Assembly: GCF_017877055.1 (NCBI RefSeq)
Contig: NZ_JAGIPG010000002.1
Span: 1,674,001 to 1,738,000, forward strand
Length of the DNA: 64,000 bases
Source: Neorhizobium galegae
GTDB lineage: Bacteria > Pseudomonadota > Alphaproteobacteria > Rhizobiales > Rhizobiaceae
Reading direction: 5' to 3'
Every line of letters starts with the position of its first letter. Position 1 is the first letter of the stretch. The notes under the pieces were generated by a model. The model saw only the letters and a list, made by a program, of their open reading frames with translations, searched no databases and was not told the DNA's origin. Shown here piece after piece: positions 56,758-64,000 of this stretch. Made by a program: the position numbers and the translations under genes.

Positions 56758-58623
56758 TCAGGACGCCTGTCTGATGGGAGCAGCAAGGCCGGATCTTTTG
56801 TCGGAAAGAGAGTGATGGTTCCCCGATCCGGAGTGGGTCCGGGCGCCATCTCCGGCCGATTTTCCGACAGTAAACCTGCTGGCCGAACTCAGCAGCAGCC
56901 GGCCTTGAGAGAGCAGTTCCTGGCAGGCGGCATTGGTTTCTTCCACCATCGCCGCATTCTGCTGCGTTGCGTGATCCATCTGATTGATGGCGGTGTTGAT
57001 CTCCTGCAGGCCCATGGCCTGTTCCCGATAGGACTGCACGATCGAAACGATGCTGTCGCTGATGCGGTTGATCTGGTCGCCGATCTGAAGAAGGGCGTCG
57101 CCCGTGTCGTTGACAAGCCCGACACCGGCCGCCACCTCTTGATTGGAGCTGGTGATCAGAACCTTGATTTCCTTGGCCGCGTTGGCCGAACGCTGAGCGA
57201 GTTCCCGTACCTCCTGAGCAACGACTGCAAAACCCTTGCCGGCCTCTCCCGCCCGCGCCGCCTCGACGCCGGCATTCAGCGCCAGGAGATTGGTCTGGAA
57301 GGCGATCTCGTCGATAACGCCGATGATGTGGCCGATCTGGCTGGAGGAGGCCTGGATTCGGTCCATCGCGCCGATTGCATTGCGGACGACGGTTGCCGAG
57401 GAATGGGCGCCTTTCTTCGTCTCTTCGACGAGGTGCCCGGCGCTCTCGGCCTTTTGCGAAGAGGTTCTGACCGTTGTTGTGACTTCACCGAGGGAGGCGG
57501 CTGTCTCCTGGAGCGCGGCGGCCTGTCGTTCGGTGCGCTGAGCCAACTGGTCGGCGGCACCAGCAAGCTCGCTGGAGCGATCCTCCACCTGGTGAGAGGC
57601 TTCCTTGATCTCCGTCAGGGCGGCGGCAACCGCCTCGACCATGTTGTTGAAGTCCTGCTGCAGTTTTTCGAAATCCGGGCCGAGACCATCGAGATGAGTC
57701 GAAAAGTCGCCTCCGGCAAGCCTCTCCAGCGCGTGTCCGAGCTGCGCCATGACGGCCCGTTGCGTGTTGCTGGTTTCCTCGGTGATCCTTGCATTGCGGG
57801 CGCGTTCCTCGTCAAGCGACTGGCGTTGCTCGGCGGCGATACGCTCTTCTTCGACCTTCGCAATAGCCTCTCCGCGGAACACTTCCAGGGCACGCGAGAG
57901 AACGCCTATCTCGTCGCCATTGCGCTGGTATTCGACCGGGGAGGTGAGGTCGCCGGTTTGCAAAGCGATGATGCGCGCACTGAGGTTCCTGACGGGGCGT
58001 CCGACAAGTCTGCGCATTGCAAAGAGGAAGGCTGTGACCGCTACGGTGATGACGAGCAATTGGATAAGCAGCGTATTCAAAACCTCCTGCTGTGCCGTGG
58101 CGAGGATTTTCGCCACCGACCAGGCGGTGAAGAGATAGCCTGTGACCTTGCCGGATTTGTCTGGAGGCAGGGGCACAATGATCCCGACCAGACCTCTGGA
58201 AGCCAGTGTCGTATCGACAACCGTTTCGTCGGGTTTCTGACCGATCGCCTGGGCCAATTCGGCGGAGGACAGGACGCCTGGTACGCCTTCGCGTGCCCAG
58301 ATGTCGACTGGGGCGAGTTCGGCGTTGAACGCGGCGAACTGGACCAGGTTGAGGGCCGGATTGTCGCGCGACAAGGCGTAGGCTTCCCGCACCGCATTGA
58401 CCTTGCCCCATTTCACGCCGCCGGCCGCAACCGATGCGAATTGCTCCGCGCCGCGTGACCACTGTGTCGTCGCCGTGCTGATCAGCAAGCGTGTTTCCGA
58501 TATCCAGGTATAGGTTGCCAATGCGGAAACGCCGCAAATGTTGACCGCGACGATAAGCGCCGCCAGTTTGGTGGTGAGCGGCATCCTATTCAAAAAATCA
58601 CGCATCCAGGGCCTCGATGTCAT
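56758..58623 (-). CDS. Methyl-accepting chemotaxis protein
   Basis: The 621-residue receptor has a first membrane helix (LAALIVAVNICGVSALATYT), a periplasmic sensor domain (about 38-185) with IVPLPPDKSGKVTGYLFTAW, a second helix (LLVITVAVTAFLFAM), a HAMP domain (VGRPVRNLSARIIALQTGDL) and the signalling domain with the hairpin EIAFQTNLLALNAGVEAARA. There is no C-terminal CheR-binding pentapeptide. The sensor half is double-Cache-like in size. The start could be ATG 58623 or 58605. It is probably cotranscribed with the downstream sensor-like gene. Confidence 0.93.
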   Translation of the reverse strand: MTSRPWMRDFLNRMPLTTKLAALIVAVNICGVSALATYTWISETRLLISTATTQWSRGAEQFASVAAGGVKWGKVNAVREAYALSRDNPALNLVQFAAFNAELAPVDIWAREGVPGVLSSAELAQAIGQKPDETVVDTTLASRGLVGIIVPLPPDKSGKVTGYLFTAWSVAKILATAQQEVLNTLLIQLLVITVAVTAFLFAMRRLVGRPVRNLSARIIALQTGDLTSPVEYQRNGDEIGVLSRALEVFRGEAIAKVEEERIAAEQRQSLDEERARNARITEETSNTQRAVMAQLGHALERLAGGDFSTHLDGLGPDFEKLQQDFNNMVEAVAAALTEIKEASHQVEDRSSELAGAADQLAQRTERQAAALQETAASLGEVTTTVRTSSQKAESAGHLVEETKKGAHSSATVVRNAIGAMDRIQASSSQIGHIIGVIDEIAFQTNLLALNAGVEAARAGEAGKGFAVVAQEVRELAQRSANAAKEIKVLITSSNQEVAAGVGLVNDTGDALLQIGDQINRISDSIVSIVQSYREQAMGLQEINTAINQMDHATQQNAAMVEETNAACQELLSQGRLLLSSASRFTVGKSAGDGARTHSGSGNHHSLSDKRSGLAAPIRQAS

Positions 58624-59001
58624 GCAGACGCGACCGGGAGATCCCAGTCAGGCGGATTGAATTCGGACATCGTACGCTGGGAGTGTTACACGGCAGGCGT
58701 CATGCCCGTGTCGCCATTGTCAGGCAAAGCCTACGGGCGACAGTGTTCCTCCTTTATATGAAGAAAATATAAAATTAGCACGCCCTCATGAGGAAAGCGG
58801 CATCAGGCAGCAGAAATATAGCGCTTGGAACGAAACCTCGATGCGAGTTCCTTGACGAATGCCAAATTCAGGGCACACGAAGTCCTCCGCGCGCCTTCAC
58901 GACGCCGAAAGGCACGGATTTCGCGGCTGGCCGAAGGACGTGTTCTCGCGGAGATCACTCCACGTCGTCGCGCCCCGCCCGAAACGTTAGGGTTGTAGAC
59001 C
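58624..59001. other. Intergenic region, no gene seen
   Basis: The 378 bases between the receptor and gpt hold no credible gene. Small inverted repeats occur at 58688-58711 (ACACGG/CCGTGT) and 58732-58742 (AGGC/GCCT), and an AT-rich tract at 58755-58785 may contain the receptor promoter. I assign nothing further. Confidence 0.4.
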
Positions 59002-59499
59002 TTAGCTGCGGTCCGCCTTGGCGATCGGCTCCTGATAGGTAAAGCCCATGTCCCAGGGGAAATAGATCCAGGTGTCCTGGCTGACTTCCGTGACAAAAGT
59101 GTCGATGGTCGGCACGCCGGAGGGTTTTGCATAGACGCAGGCGAAATGCGCCTTCGGCAGCATGGTGCGCACTTCCGATGCCGTCTTGCCGGTATCGGTC
59201 AGGTCGTCGATCACGAGCACGCCGGCGCCTTCGTCGGCCGTCAGTTCGGGAGTGATCCCCTTGAGCAGGTTCATCTCGCCCTGGTTGACGTAGTCGTGGT
59301 AGGAGGCGATGCAGACCGTCTCGATGAGGCGGATATTGAGTTCGCGCGAAATGATCGCCGCCGGCACCAGGCCGCCGCGGGTGATGCAGACGATGGCGCG
59401 GAAATCCCGCTTGAGACCTGCAAGACGCCAGGCAAGCGCCCGGGCATCACGATGGAATTGGTCCCAGGAAACGGGGAAGGCTTTTTCGGGAAGAGACAT
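59002..59499 (-). CDS. gpt: Xanthine phosphoribosyltransferase
   Basis: Gpt salvages xanthine and guanine to their nucleotides with PRPP. The 165 residues contain the PRPP-binding motif [13 protein letters not shown] and the family end [15 protein letters not shown]. The start at 59499 ([20 protein letters not shown]) matches rhizobial relatives; the longer opening to 59553 adds 18 non-conserved residues. No strong ribosome site is seen. The universal stress gene lies 78 bases upstream on the same strand. Confidence 0.93.
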   Translation of the reverse strand: MSLPEKAFPVSWDQFHRDARALAWRLAGLKRDFRAIVCITRGGLVPAAIISRELNIRLIETVCIASYHDYVNQGEMNLLKGITPELTADEGAGVLVIDDLTDTGKTASEVRTMLPKAHFACVYAKPSGVPTIDTFVTEVSQDTWIYFPWDMGFTYQEPIAKADRS

Positions 59500-59577
59500 G
59501 AGGCTGGCCACCATTAGCGAAAGCATGTTGTTGGCTCTCGCTAATAGCGGCAATTCGCCCGGTGACGCAAGGATTTG

Positions 59578-60417
59578 TCAGCGGGAAAGCAAAGTCAGCG
59601 CCGTCATCGAATCGAGCAGGCTGCGGGTGACGCCGCCGAACAGCATTTCCCACCAGCGCGAATGGCCATAGCCGCCCATCACCAAAAGATCCACGCTGCC
59701 TTCCGACAGGTGGTTCTCGATCGCCGCTGCCGCAGAGATGCCGCTCTTTCCCTGCGTCGACAGCGTCACGTTGATGCCGTGCCGGGCAAGGGTGGTCGCG
59801 ATCTCGGCGCCCGCCATGTCCGGCGTCTGGCCGCCGCGGTCGCCCGGATCGACGCAGAACACCTCGACGCTGTCGGCACCTTTGAGGAACGGCATCGAAT
59901 CGAAGGTTGCCCGCGCCGCTTCCCGCGACCCGTTCCAGGCGATCATCACCCGCTTGATCGGCTGCGGCACTTTCATCGTATAGGGGACGAGCAGCATCGG
60001 CCGGCCGCTGTCGAACAGGAAAGTCTCCAGATCGGCGCGGTGATCGGCATGGGCTGGATCGCTCTGGCTGGCGACGATCAGGTCGACCGCATGGGCGGTA
60101 TCCATCACCGAATGGGAACCGTAACCGGCCGACGACATGAAGCTGCGCCATTCGATGGAAAGACCCTCGCGGGCCGATTGGGCCTTGAAGATCCGCTCGA
60201 CCTCGGCGGTTTCCTTCTGCGCCGCATCCTGGAGGATCTGCACGGCGGCGGGGTCGGGAATTTCCATCGGCGCAATCAGCGGCACGGCGGCGAGCGTTTC
60301 GGCATGTACGCCGATCAGATGGGCGGAGAACCGTTCGGCGAGCGCTATGCCGAAATCAGTGATCTGCCTGGCGTTTTGAGGGGTGTCGAGAACGGCGAGA
60401 ATGGTCTTGTAGGCCAT
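59578..60417 (-). CDS. Tandem universal stress protein (UspA family)
   Basis: The 279-residue protein holds two Usp domains: MAYKTILAVLDTPQNARQIT opens the first and VPQPIKRVMIAWNGSREAAR the second. The second has the ATP-binding signature GGYGHSRWWEMLFGGVTRSL; the first lacks a clear one. Such tandem proteins help survival under stress and low oxygen. GGAGATACAGCT precedes the ATG. A well-placed FNR/FixK-type box upstream indicates oxygen-responsive control. Confidence 0.92.
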   Translation of the reverse strand: MAYKTILAVLDTPQNARQITDFGIALAERFSAHLIGVHAETLAAVPLIAPMEIPDPAAVQILQDAAQKETAEVERIFKAQSAREGLSIEWRSFMSSAGYGSHSVMDTAHAVDLIVASQSDPAHADHRADLETFLFDSGRPMLLVPYTMKVPQPIKRVMIAWNGSREAARATFDSMPFLKGADSVEVFCVDPGDRGGQTPDMAGAEIATTLARHGINVTLSTQGKSGISAAAAIENHLSEGSVDLLVMGGYGHSRWWEMLFGGVTRSLLDSMTALTLLSR

Positions 60418-60458
60418 AGCTGTATCTCCTCATCAACTGGTTCTGCGGAATTGGGAAC

Positions 60459-60501
60459 CAGTATCTGATAAATAGGTGTGTCGCGCCTTGATCCCGGTCA
60501 A
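60459..60501 (-). promoter_or_regulatory. FNR/FixK-type promoter of the universal stress gene
   Basis: TTGATCCCGGTCAA (60488-60501) fits the TTGAY-N4-RTCAA dyad. On the minus strand GATACT begins 22 bases after the box, exactly where a -10 should be if the box is centred at -41.5, the class II FNR/FixK position. The expected start site is near 60453, 36 bases before the ATG. Confidence 0.7.
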
Positions 60502-60541
60502 GGAGTGGTCGTCGATAGAAGGAAAGGCAGGGTGCCGCGGG

Positions 60542-61327
60542 TCAGGCGTCGGCCGTCGGATTGGTGAGGATCTTGGCCCGGTCGATGCCGGCGATCATCT
60601 CCGCCACGGCTTGGGCGGCCGCGTCCAGGACCTGCGGGTCGCGGGCGCGCACGACGATCTCGGTCGAGAACCGCTGCCCGTCATATTTCGGATAGGAGCC
60701 GATGCTGGTCTGTGGATGCGCCTTCTGCACGGCCGACAGCAGCGTGCCGATATCACCTTCGCCATAGGGGCAGGGCAGCGCCCGCGACAGCATTTTCGCG
60801 CCGGAGCGCAGCATCGGCAGCACGTTGTCGACCATCGCCTGGAAAACCTGCGGCACGCCGGCCATCACATAGACATTGCCGATGATGAAGCCCGGCGCGG
60901 TCGAGACGGGGTTCGGAATATGCCTGGAGCCCTCGGGCATGCGGGCCATGCGCTGGCGAGCTTCGGTGAATTCCATCTCCCGGCGCTTGTACATGTCGGC
61001 AAGCAGCCTCATCGCATCGGGATCATGGATGCAGGGCACGCCGAAGGCTTTCGAGATCGCGTCTGCGGTAATGTCGTCATGGGTCGGGCCGATGCCGCCG
61101 GAGGTGAAGACATAGTCGTAGCGGGAGCGGAGCGCATTCAGCGCCTCGACGATCGCATCCTCCTCGTCGGCGACGATGCGCACCTCCTTGAGGTCGATGC
61201 CGGAAAGCGTCAAGAGATCGGCGAGATGGCCGATATTTTTGTCCTTGGTCCGGCCGGACAAAAGTTCGTCGCCGATGGCGAGCATGGCGGCGGTGACGAT
61301 CAAAGGTGGTTGCGACGCTTCAGACAT
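60542..61327 (-). CDS. Molybdopterin-binding (CinA N-terminal type) protein
   Basis: The 261-residue protein has the MoCF/CinA nucleotide-binding domain: MLAIGDELLSGRTKDKNIGH, then DYVFTSGGIGPTHDDITADA and NPVSTAPGFIIGNVYVMAGV. The C-terminal nicotinamide-nucleotide amidase domain of full CinA is absent. Relatives include ADP-ribose pyrophosphatases and competence/damage proteins, so the exact reaction is not given. The last residues are TNPTADA. It is upstream of the universal stress gene on the same strand. Confidence 0.87.
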   Translation of the reverse strand: MSEASQPPLIVTAAMLAIGDELLSGRTKDKNIGHLADLLTLSGIDLKEVRIVADEEDAIVEALNALRSRYDYVFTSGGIGPTHDDITADAISKAFGVPCIHDPDAMRLLADMYKRREMEFTEARQRMARMPEGSRHIPNPVSTAPGFIIGNVYVMAGVPQVFQAMVDNVLPMLRSGAKMLSRALPCPYGEGDIGTLLSAVQKAHPQTSIGSYPKYDGQRFSTEIVVRARDPQVLDAAAQAVAEMIAGIDRAKILTNPTADA

Positions 61328-61575
61328 GGATATTCCTCCGTAAGTGCCACACTCCTAAGCCCAATTTTTTCAGGGCAGAAGCAATTTTGTCGTGGGGGAT
61401 GCAGAAACCGCGTCTGTTACGAATTTATGATCCGCAAGCGAAATGTCGTCTCCAGATGCTGAACAGTGCGTAGCCCCGGCGCGGGCTGTCGTTCCCGCGT
61501 AAAGCCGTTACATGTGAGTTCGGTTCTGGCCGCAGACGGCCTTGTTCATACATCAGACACTGAATGGAGAAGATC

Positions 61576-62175
61576 ATGGCAAAGGTTCTCGTGCTTTATT
61601 ATTCCGCTTACGGCCACATCGAGAAGATGGCCTATGCCGTTGCGGAAGGCGCGAAGTCGGCAGGCGCCGACGTGACGGTCAAGCGCGTTCCGGAACTGGT
61701 TCCGGAAGAGGTCGCCAAGGCCTCTTATTACAAGATGGACCAGCAGGCTCCGGTCGCGACTGTCGAGGAACTGACCGAATACGACGCGATCATCGTCGGC
61801 GCCGGCACCCGCTTCGGCACGGTCGCCTCGCAGATGCGCAACTTCTGGGACCAGACCGGCGGCCTCTGGGCGCAGGGCAAGCTGGTCGGCAAGCTCGGCT
61901 CGATGTTCACCTCGTCGGCCACCCAGCACGGCGGCCAGGAATCGACCATTTTGGGCTTCATCCCGACCTTCCTGCACCAGGGCATGGCGGTCGTCGGCCT
62001 GCCCTACGCCTTCGCAGGCCAGATGGGCACCGAGGAAGTCAAGGGCGGTTCGCCCTACGGCGCCAGCACGATCACCAACGGTGACGGTTCGCGCCAGCCT
62101 TCCGAGATCGAACTCGAAGGCGCAAAATACCAGGGCGCCCACGTCGCCAAGCTGGCCGCCAAGCTTGCTGCCTGA
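61576..62175 (+). CDS. wrbA: NAD(P)H:quinone oxidoreductase, WrbA type
   Basis: WrbA is a tetrameric flavodoxin-like enzyme that reduces quinones by two electrons and limits redox cycling. The 199 residues ([20 protein letters not shown]) have the FMN-binding loop [11 protein letters not shown] and [13 protein letters not shown]. The start at 61576 is chosen because GGAGAAG lies six bases upstream; the ATG at 61564 would place this site inside the gene. It converges on the SDR gene across a shared terminator. Confidence 0.95.
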   Translation: MAKVLVLYYSAYGHIEKMAYAVAEGAKSAGADVTVKRVPELVPEEVAKASYYKMDQQAPVATVEELTEYDAIIVGAGTRFGTVASQMRNFWDQTGGLWAQGKLVGKLGSMFTSSATQHGGQESTILGFIPTFLHQGMAVVGLPYAFAGQMGTEEVKGGSPYGASTITNGDGSRQPSEIELEGAKYQGAHVAKLAAKLAA

Positions 62176-62196
62176 TTGAATTGAGATGAATGAAGG

Positions 62197-62229
62197 AAAG
62201 GGCGCGGCGAGTATCGCCGCGCCCTTTTT
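62197..62229. terminator. Bidirectional terminator between wrbA and the SDR gene
   Basis: A 14-bp perfect stem (62197-62210 with 62214-62227) with a GTA loop has TTTTTC after it on the + strand. It also lies just after the minus-strand SDR stop. Confidence 0.9.
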
Positions 62230-62231
62230 CG

Positions 62232-62984
62232 TCATGCGAGGTAGCCGCCGTCGATGGTGAGCGCCGAGCCGGTGATGAAGCTCGATTCGGGGCCGGCGAG
62301 ATAGGTGACCAGGCTCGCGACCTCATAATCCTCGCCCACGCGGCCGATCGCCATCAGCGGTTTGGTGAGGGCACGGCTTTCCTCGCTGGAATTCATGTCG
62401 GTTGCCGTCGGCCCCGGCTGGATTGCGTTGACGGTGATGCCGCGGGGGCCAAGATCGCGGGCGAGGCCGCGCGTCATCGAGGCGATCGCGCCCTTGGTCA
62501 TGCTGTAGACCGAAGAGCCGGGAAAGCCGCTCCGCTCCGCGGCCACGCTGCCGGTGGTGATGATGCGGCCGCCCGGCTGCATATGCGGCAGGGCCGCCTG
62601 GATCGCCACGAACGCCGCGCGGACATTGACGTCGAACATCCGGTCGAACGTGGCAAGATCGTAGTCGTCGACCAGGCCGCGCACGAGAATGCCGGCATTG
62701 TTGACCAGGATGTCGAGCCTGCCGAAGGCGCTCGCCGTTTCTGCAACCGCCGCTCTGACCGCGTCGGCATCGGCACTGTCGGCCTGGATCGCCAGCACCC
62801 TGCCGCCGGCCGACTCGATTTCGGCCGCAAGCTTTGCTGCCTGTTCCCCGGAAGCGGAATAGGTGAAGGCGACTGCCGCGCCGTCGTTCGAGAGGCGGCG
62901 GACGATTGCAGCACCGATGCCGCGCGAACCGCCGGTGACGAGCGCGACCTTGCCGGCGAGAGAGGACGAGAGAGAAGATGGCAT
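62232..62984 (-). CDS. Short-chain dehydrogenase/reductase
   Basis: The 250-residue oxidoreductase has the NAD(P) motif VTGGSRGIGAAI, the NNAG motif, and the catalytic Ser/Tyr/Lys pattern GSVAAERSGFPGSSVYSMTKG with YSMTK (YxxxK). It ends FITGSALTIDGGYLA, typical of classical SDRs. The start at 62984 has AAGGA upstream; the extra 15 codons to 63029 are not conserved. The substrate is unknown. It lies 72 bases after the tetR gene and shares an operator-like motif with it. Confidence 0.92.
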   Translation of the reverse strand: MPSSLSSSLAGKVALVTGGSRGIGAAIVRRLSNDGAAVAFTYSASGEQAAKLAAEIESAGGRVLAIQADSADADAVRAAVAETASAFGRLDILVNNAGILVRGLVDDYDLATFDRMFDVNVRAAFVAIQAALPHMQPGGRIITTGSVAAERSGFPGSSVYSMTKGAIASMTRGLARDLGPRGITVNAIQPGPTATDMNSSEESRALTKPLMAIGRVGEDYEVASLVTYLAGPESSFITGSALTIDGGYLA

Positions 62985-63004
62985 GGAAATTTCCTTCTTT
63001 ATTG

Positions 63005-63020
63005 GATCAATCAGTCTAGA
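63005..63020 (-). promoter_or_regulatory. Operator-like half-site before the SDR gene
   Basis: ATCAGTCTAGAATT here matches ATCAGTCTGGAATT (reverse complement of the tetR upstream site) in 13 of 14 bases. It lies 21 bases upstream of the SDR start. Binding by the neighbouring TetR protein is inferred. Confidence 0.5.
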
Positions 63021-63056
63021 ATTTGGCATGCGAAAACGATGCGAGAGACATGTCCT

Positions 63057-63635
63057 TCAGCGAAGGCTTCGAAGTGCGGTCCGGGCTATGCCCTGGAGGA
63101 CCTGGGATGAAGCTCCGGCACGGGCGGCAACCTTGATGCCGGTGAGCGTTGCGAGGATGAATTGTGCGGCTTCGGCGGGGACGAGGTCCGCTGAAGCCTC
63201 GCCGGTGCTGGCCGCTTCGGAAATGCGCGTCTCGAGGGCCGACAGCAGGGCGCGGCCGGAAATCTCCGTCACCAGCGTCACTTCGCGTTCCGAATGGCCG
63301 AATTCGCAGATGGCACTGATGCCGAGGCAGGCGGGGGCGGGGCTGGCGAGCGCGGTTTGAATCATATTCTCCAGAAGCGCCTCCACCCCTTTGATCGGAG
63401 AGGCTTTTCCGTTGAGAACGGAGATCTGGGAGGCGACGCTTTCGGTGACGTAGCCCTGCAGGGCTTCCAGGTAGAGTGTCCACTTGTCGCCGAACGTGTC
63501 GTACATGCTCTGGCGGCTGATCCCCATCGCCTTCAGGAGCACCTCCGTGGACGTGCCTTCGAAGCCGTGATCGGAGAAAACCCCGATCGCCTGCTTCAAT
63601 ACCGTTTCCCGCTCGAATTCTTTTTGCCGTGCCAT
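63057..63635 (-). CDS. TetR/AcrR family transcriptional regulator
   Basis: The 192-residue repressor has an N-terminal helix-turn-helix (LKQAIGVFSDHGFEGTSTEV, LLKAMGISRQSMYDTFGDKW) and a ligand-binding helical domain (about 55-190) with PACLGISAICEFG typical of the AcrR_C-type group. It probably represses the downstream SDR gene and itself; a shared motif lies before both. The inducer is unknown. Confidence 0.92.
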   Translation of the reverse strand: MARQKEFERETVLKQAIGVFSDHGFEGTSTEVLLKAMGISRQSMYDTFGDKWTLYLEALQGYVTESVASQISVLNGKASPIKGVEALLENMIQTALASPAPACLGISAICEFGHSEREVTLVTEISGRALLSALETRISEAASTGEASADLVPAEAAQFILATLTGIKVAARAGASSQVLQGIARTALRSLR

Positions 63636-63645
63636 GAACAGGAAA

Positions 63646-63668
63646 TAGGAATTCCAGACTGATCTGTC
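63646..63668 (-). promoter_or_regulatory. Operator-like dyad before tetR
   Basis: GACTGATCTGTC (63657-63668) has the dyad GAC-N-GATC-N-GTC. It lies 22 bases upstream of the tetR start. With its flank it repeats the motif found before the SDR gene. Confidence 0.5.
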
Positions 63669-63792
63669 AAGAATTTATGCTGCATATTCCTCGACCACCG
63701 ATGCGACCGTGAATGAGACGGCGCTGGCCCTCCGCTCATCCGGCAGCCCCGCTTTTTTCACGGCCGGCGAACCGCTTCCGCAATTTGGGTGC

Positions 63793-63821
63793 TTGACGAG
63801 GTCGCGCAAGTTCAAGAAACA
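63793..63821 (+). promoter_or_regulatory. Possible tRNA-Leu promoter
   Basis: TTGACG at 63793-63798 is placed about 39 bases before the mature tRNA end. The -10 is weak (GAAACA at 63816-63821). I see nothing else in the 196 bases between tetR and the tRNA. Confidence 0.35.
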
Positions 63822-63831
63822 GGACGCCCAT

Positions 63832-63917
63832 GCGGACGTGGCGAAACTGGTAGACGCAAGAGACTTAAAATCTCTCGGCCTTTGGTCATGCGGGTTCGAT
63901 CCCCGCCGTCCGCACCA
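63832..63917 (+). tRNA. tRNA-Leu (anticodon UAA)
   Basis: Acceptor arms GCGGACG (63832-63838) and CGTCCGC (63907-63913) pair fully, followed by ACCA, so CCA is encoded. The anticodon stem AGAGA/TCTCT (63859-63863, 63871-63875) encloses CTTAAAA with anticodon TAA at 63866-63868. A long variable arm (around CGGCCTTTGGTCATG) and the T loop GGTTCGATCC mark a class II leucine tRNA. It reads UUA and probably UUG codons. An imperfect hairpin (63931-63956) follows. Confidence 0.95.
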
Positions 63918-64000
63918 GGCCTGACCTTGCCTGCAACCGTTTTCGATGAAAACCGTTGGATATCCACTTCGATGGAGGCGTGTTTTGGGCTTTACCTTTG

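Noticed and set aside
63709..63924. 71-codon + strand frame covering the tRNA
   Set aside because: It translates through the tRNA gene and has no family similarity.

Overview
The window is chromosomal DNA of an alphaproteobacterium of the family Rhizobiaceae (Rhizobium / Agrobacterium / Neorhizobium group; the species cannot be fixed from sequence alone). The evidence is the protein sequences of RpoB, RpoC, EF-Tu and the ribosomal proteins, a second short FtsZ of the kind known from Sinorhizobium, a vitamin B12-dependent NrdJ of about 1270 residues, and a RIME-like intergenic palindrome typical of rhizobia. Core genes are GC-rich; a stretch near 49.9-51.4 kb is visibly AT-richer.

Region 1 (1-31.2 kb) is the transcription/translation supercluster, all on the + strand except one small gene: rplA (cut by the window edge), rplJ, rplL, rpoB, rpoC, then an opposite-strand small gene, then rpsL, rpsG, fusA, tuf, then the S10, spc and alpha operons ending rpoA, rplQ. 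Junctions hold structured RNA: three tetraloop hairpins after rplA, an L10-type leader, a perfect 16-bp stem before rpoB, back-to-back terminators after rpoC, hairpins before rpsJ, a terminator at the S10/spc boundary, and an odd nested repeat between rpsM and rpsK.

Region 2 (31.2-46.9 kb) is mixed housekeeping: a DoxX membrane protein behind an FNR/FixK-type box, the MsrPQ methionine sulfoxide repair pair, ilvD, a MazEF-type toxin-antitoxin pair whose toxin seems to have lost its usual ATG, a periplasmic Do protease overlapping rarA, a ketopantoate-reductase-like gene, short ftsZ, a methyltransferase, and a membrane protein preceded by a 25-residue micro-gene.

Region 3 (46.9-58.7 kb) is more accessory: a 1.2-kb gene-poor stretch with palindromic repeats, an outer-membrane barrel, a RIME-like element, a glycine-repeat secreted protein, and an 800-bp transposable element with 27-bp terminal inverted repeats and a 5-bp target duplication. 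Removing this element on paper rebuilds a two-gene unit nrdJ-orf in which the second gene regains a Shine-Dalgarno sequence. nrdJ itself has two NrdR-like boxes. A chemoreceptor lies upstream of a free-standing periplasmic sensor-like protein.

Region 4 (58.7-64 kb) has gpt, a universal stress protein with a well-placed FNR/FixK-type box, a CinA-like domain protein, WrbA, an SDR oxidoreductase with its TetR regulator, and a tRNA-Leu(UAA).

The most notable observations are the 800-bp element splitting nrdJ from its neighbour, the ATG-to-ATA toxin start, the paired NrdR boxes, the two FNR-type boxes, the micro-gene at 46.8 kb and a possible small RNA near 41.0 kb. I saw no CRISPR array, rRNA, phage or obviously novel multi-gene defence system.
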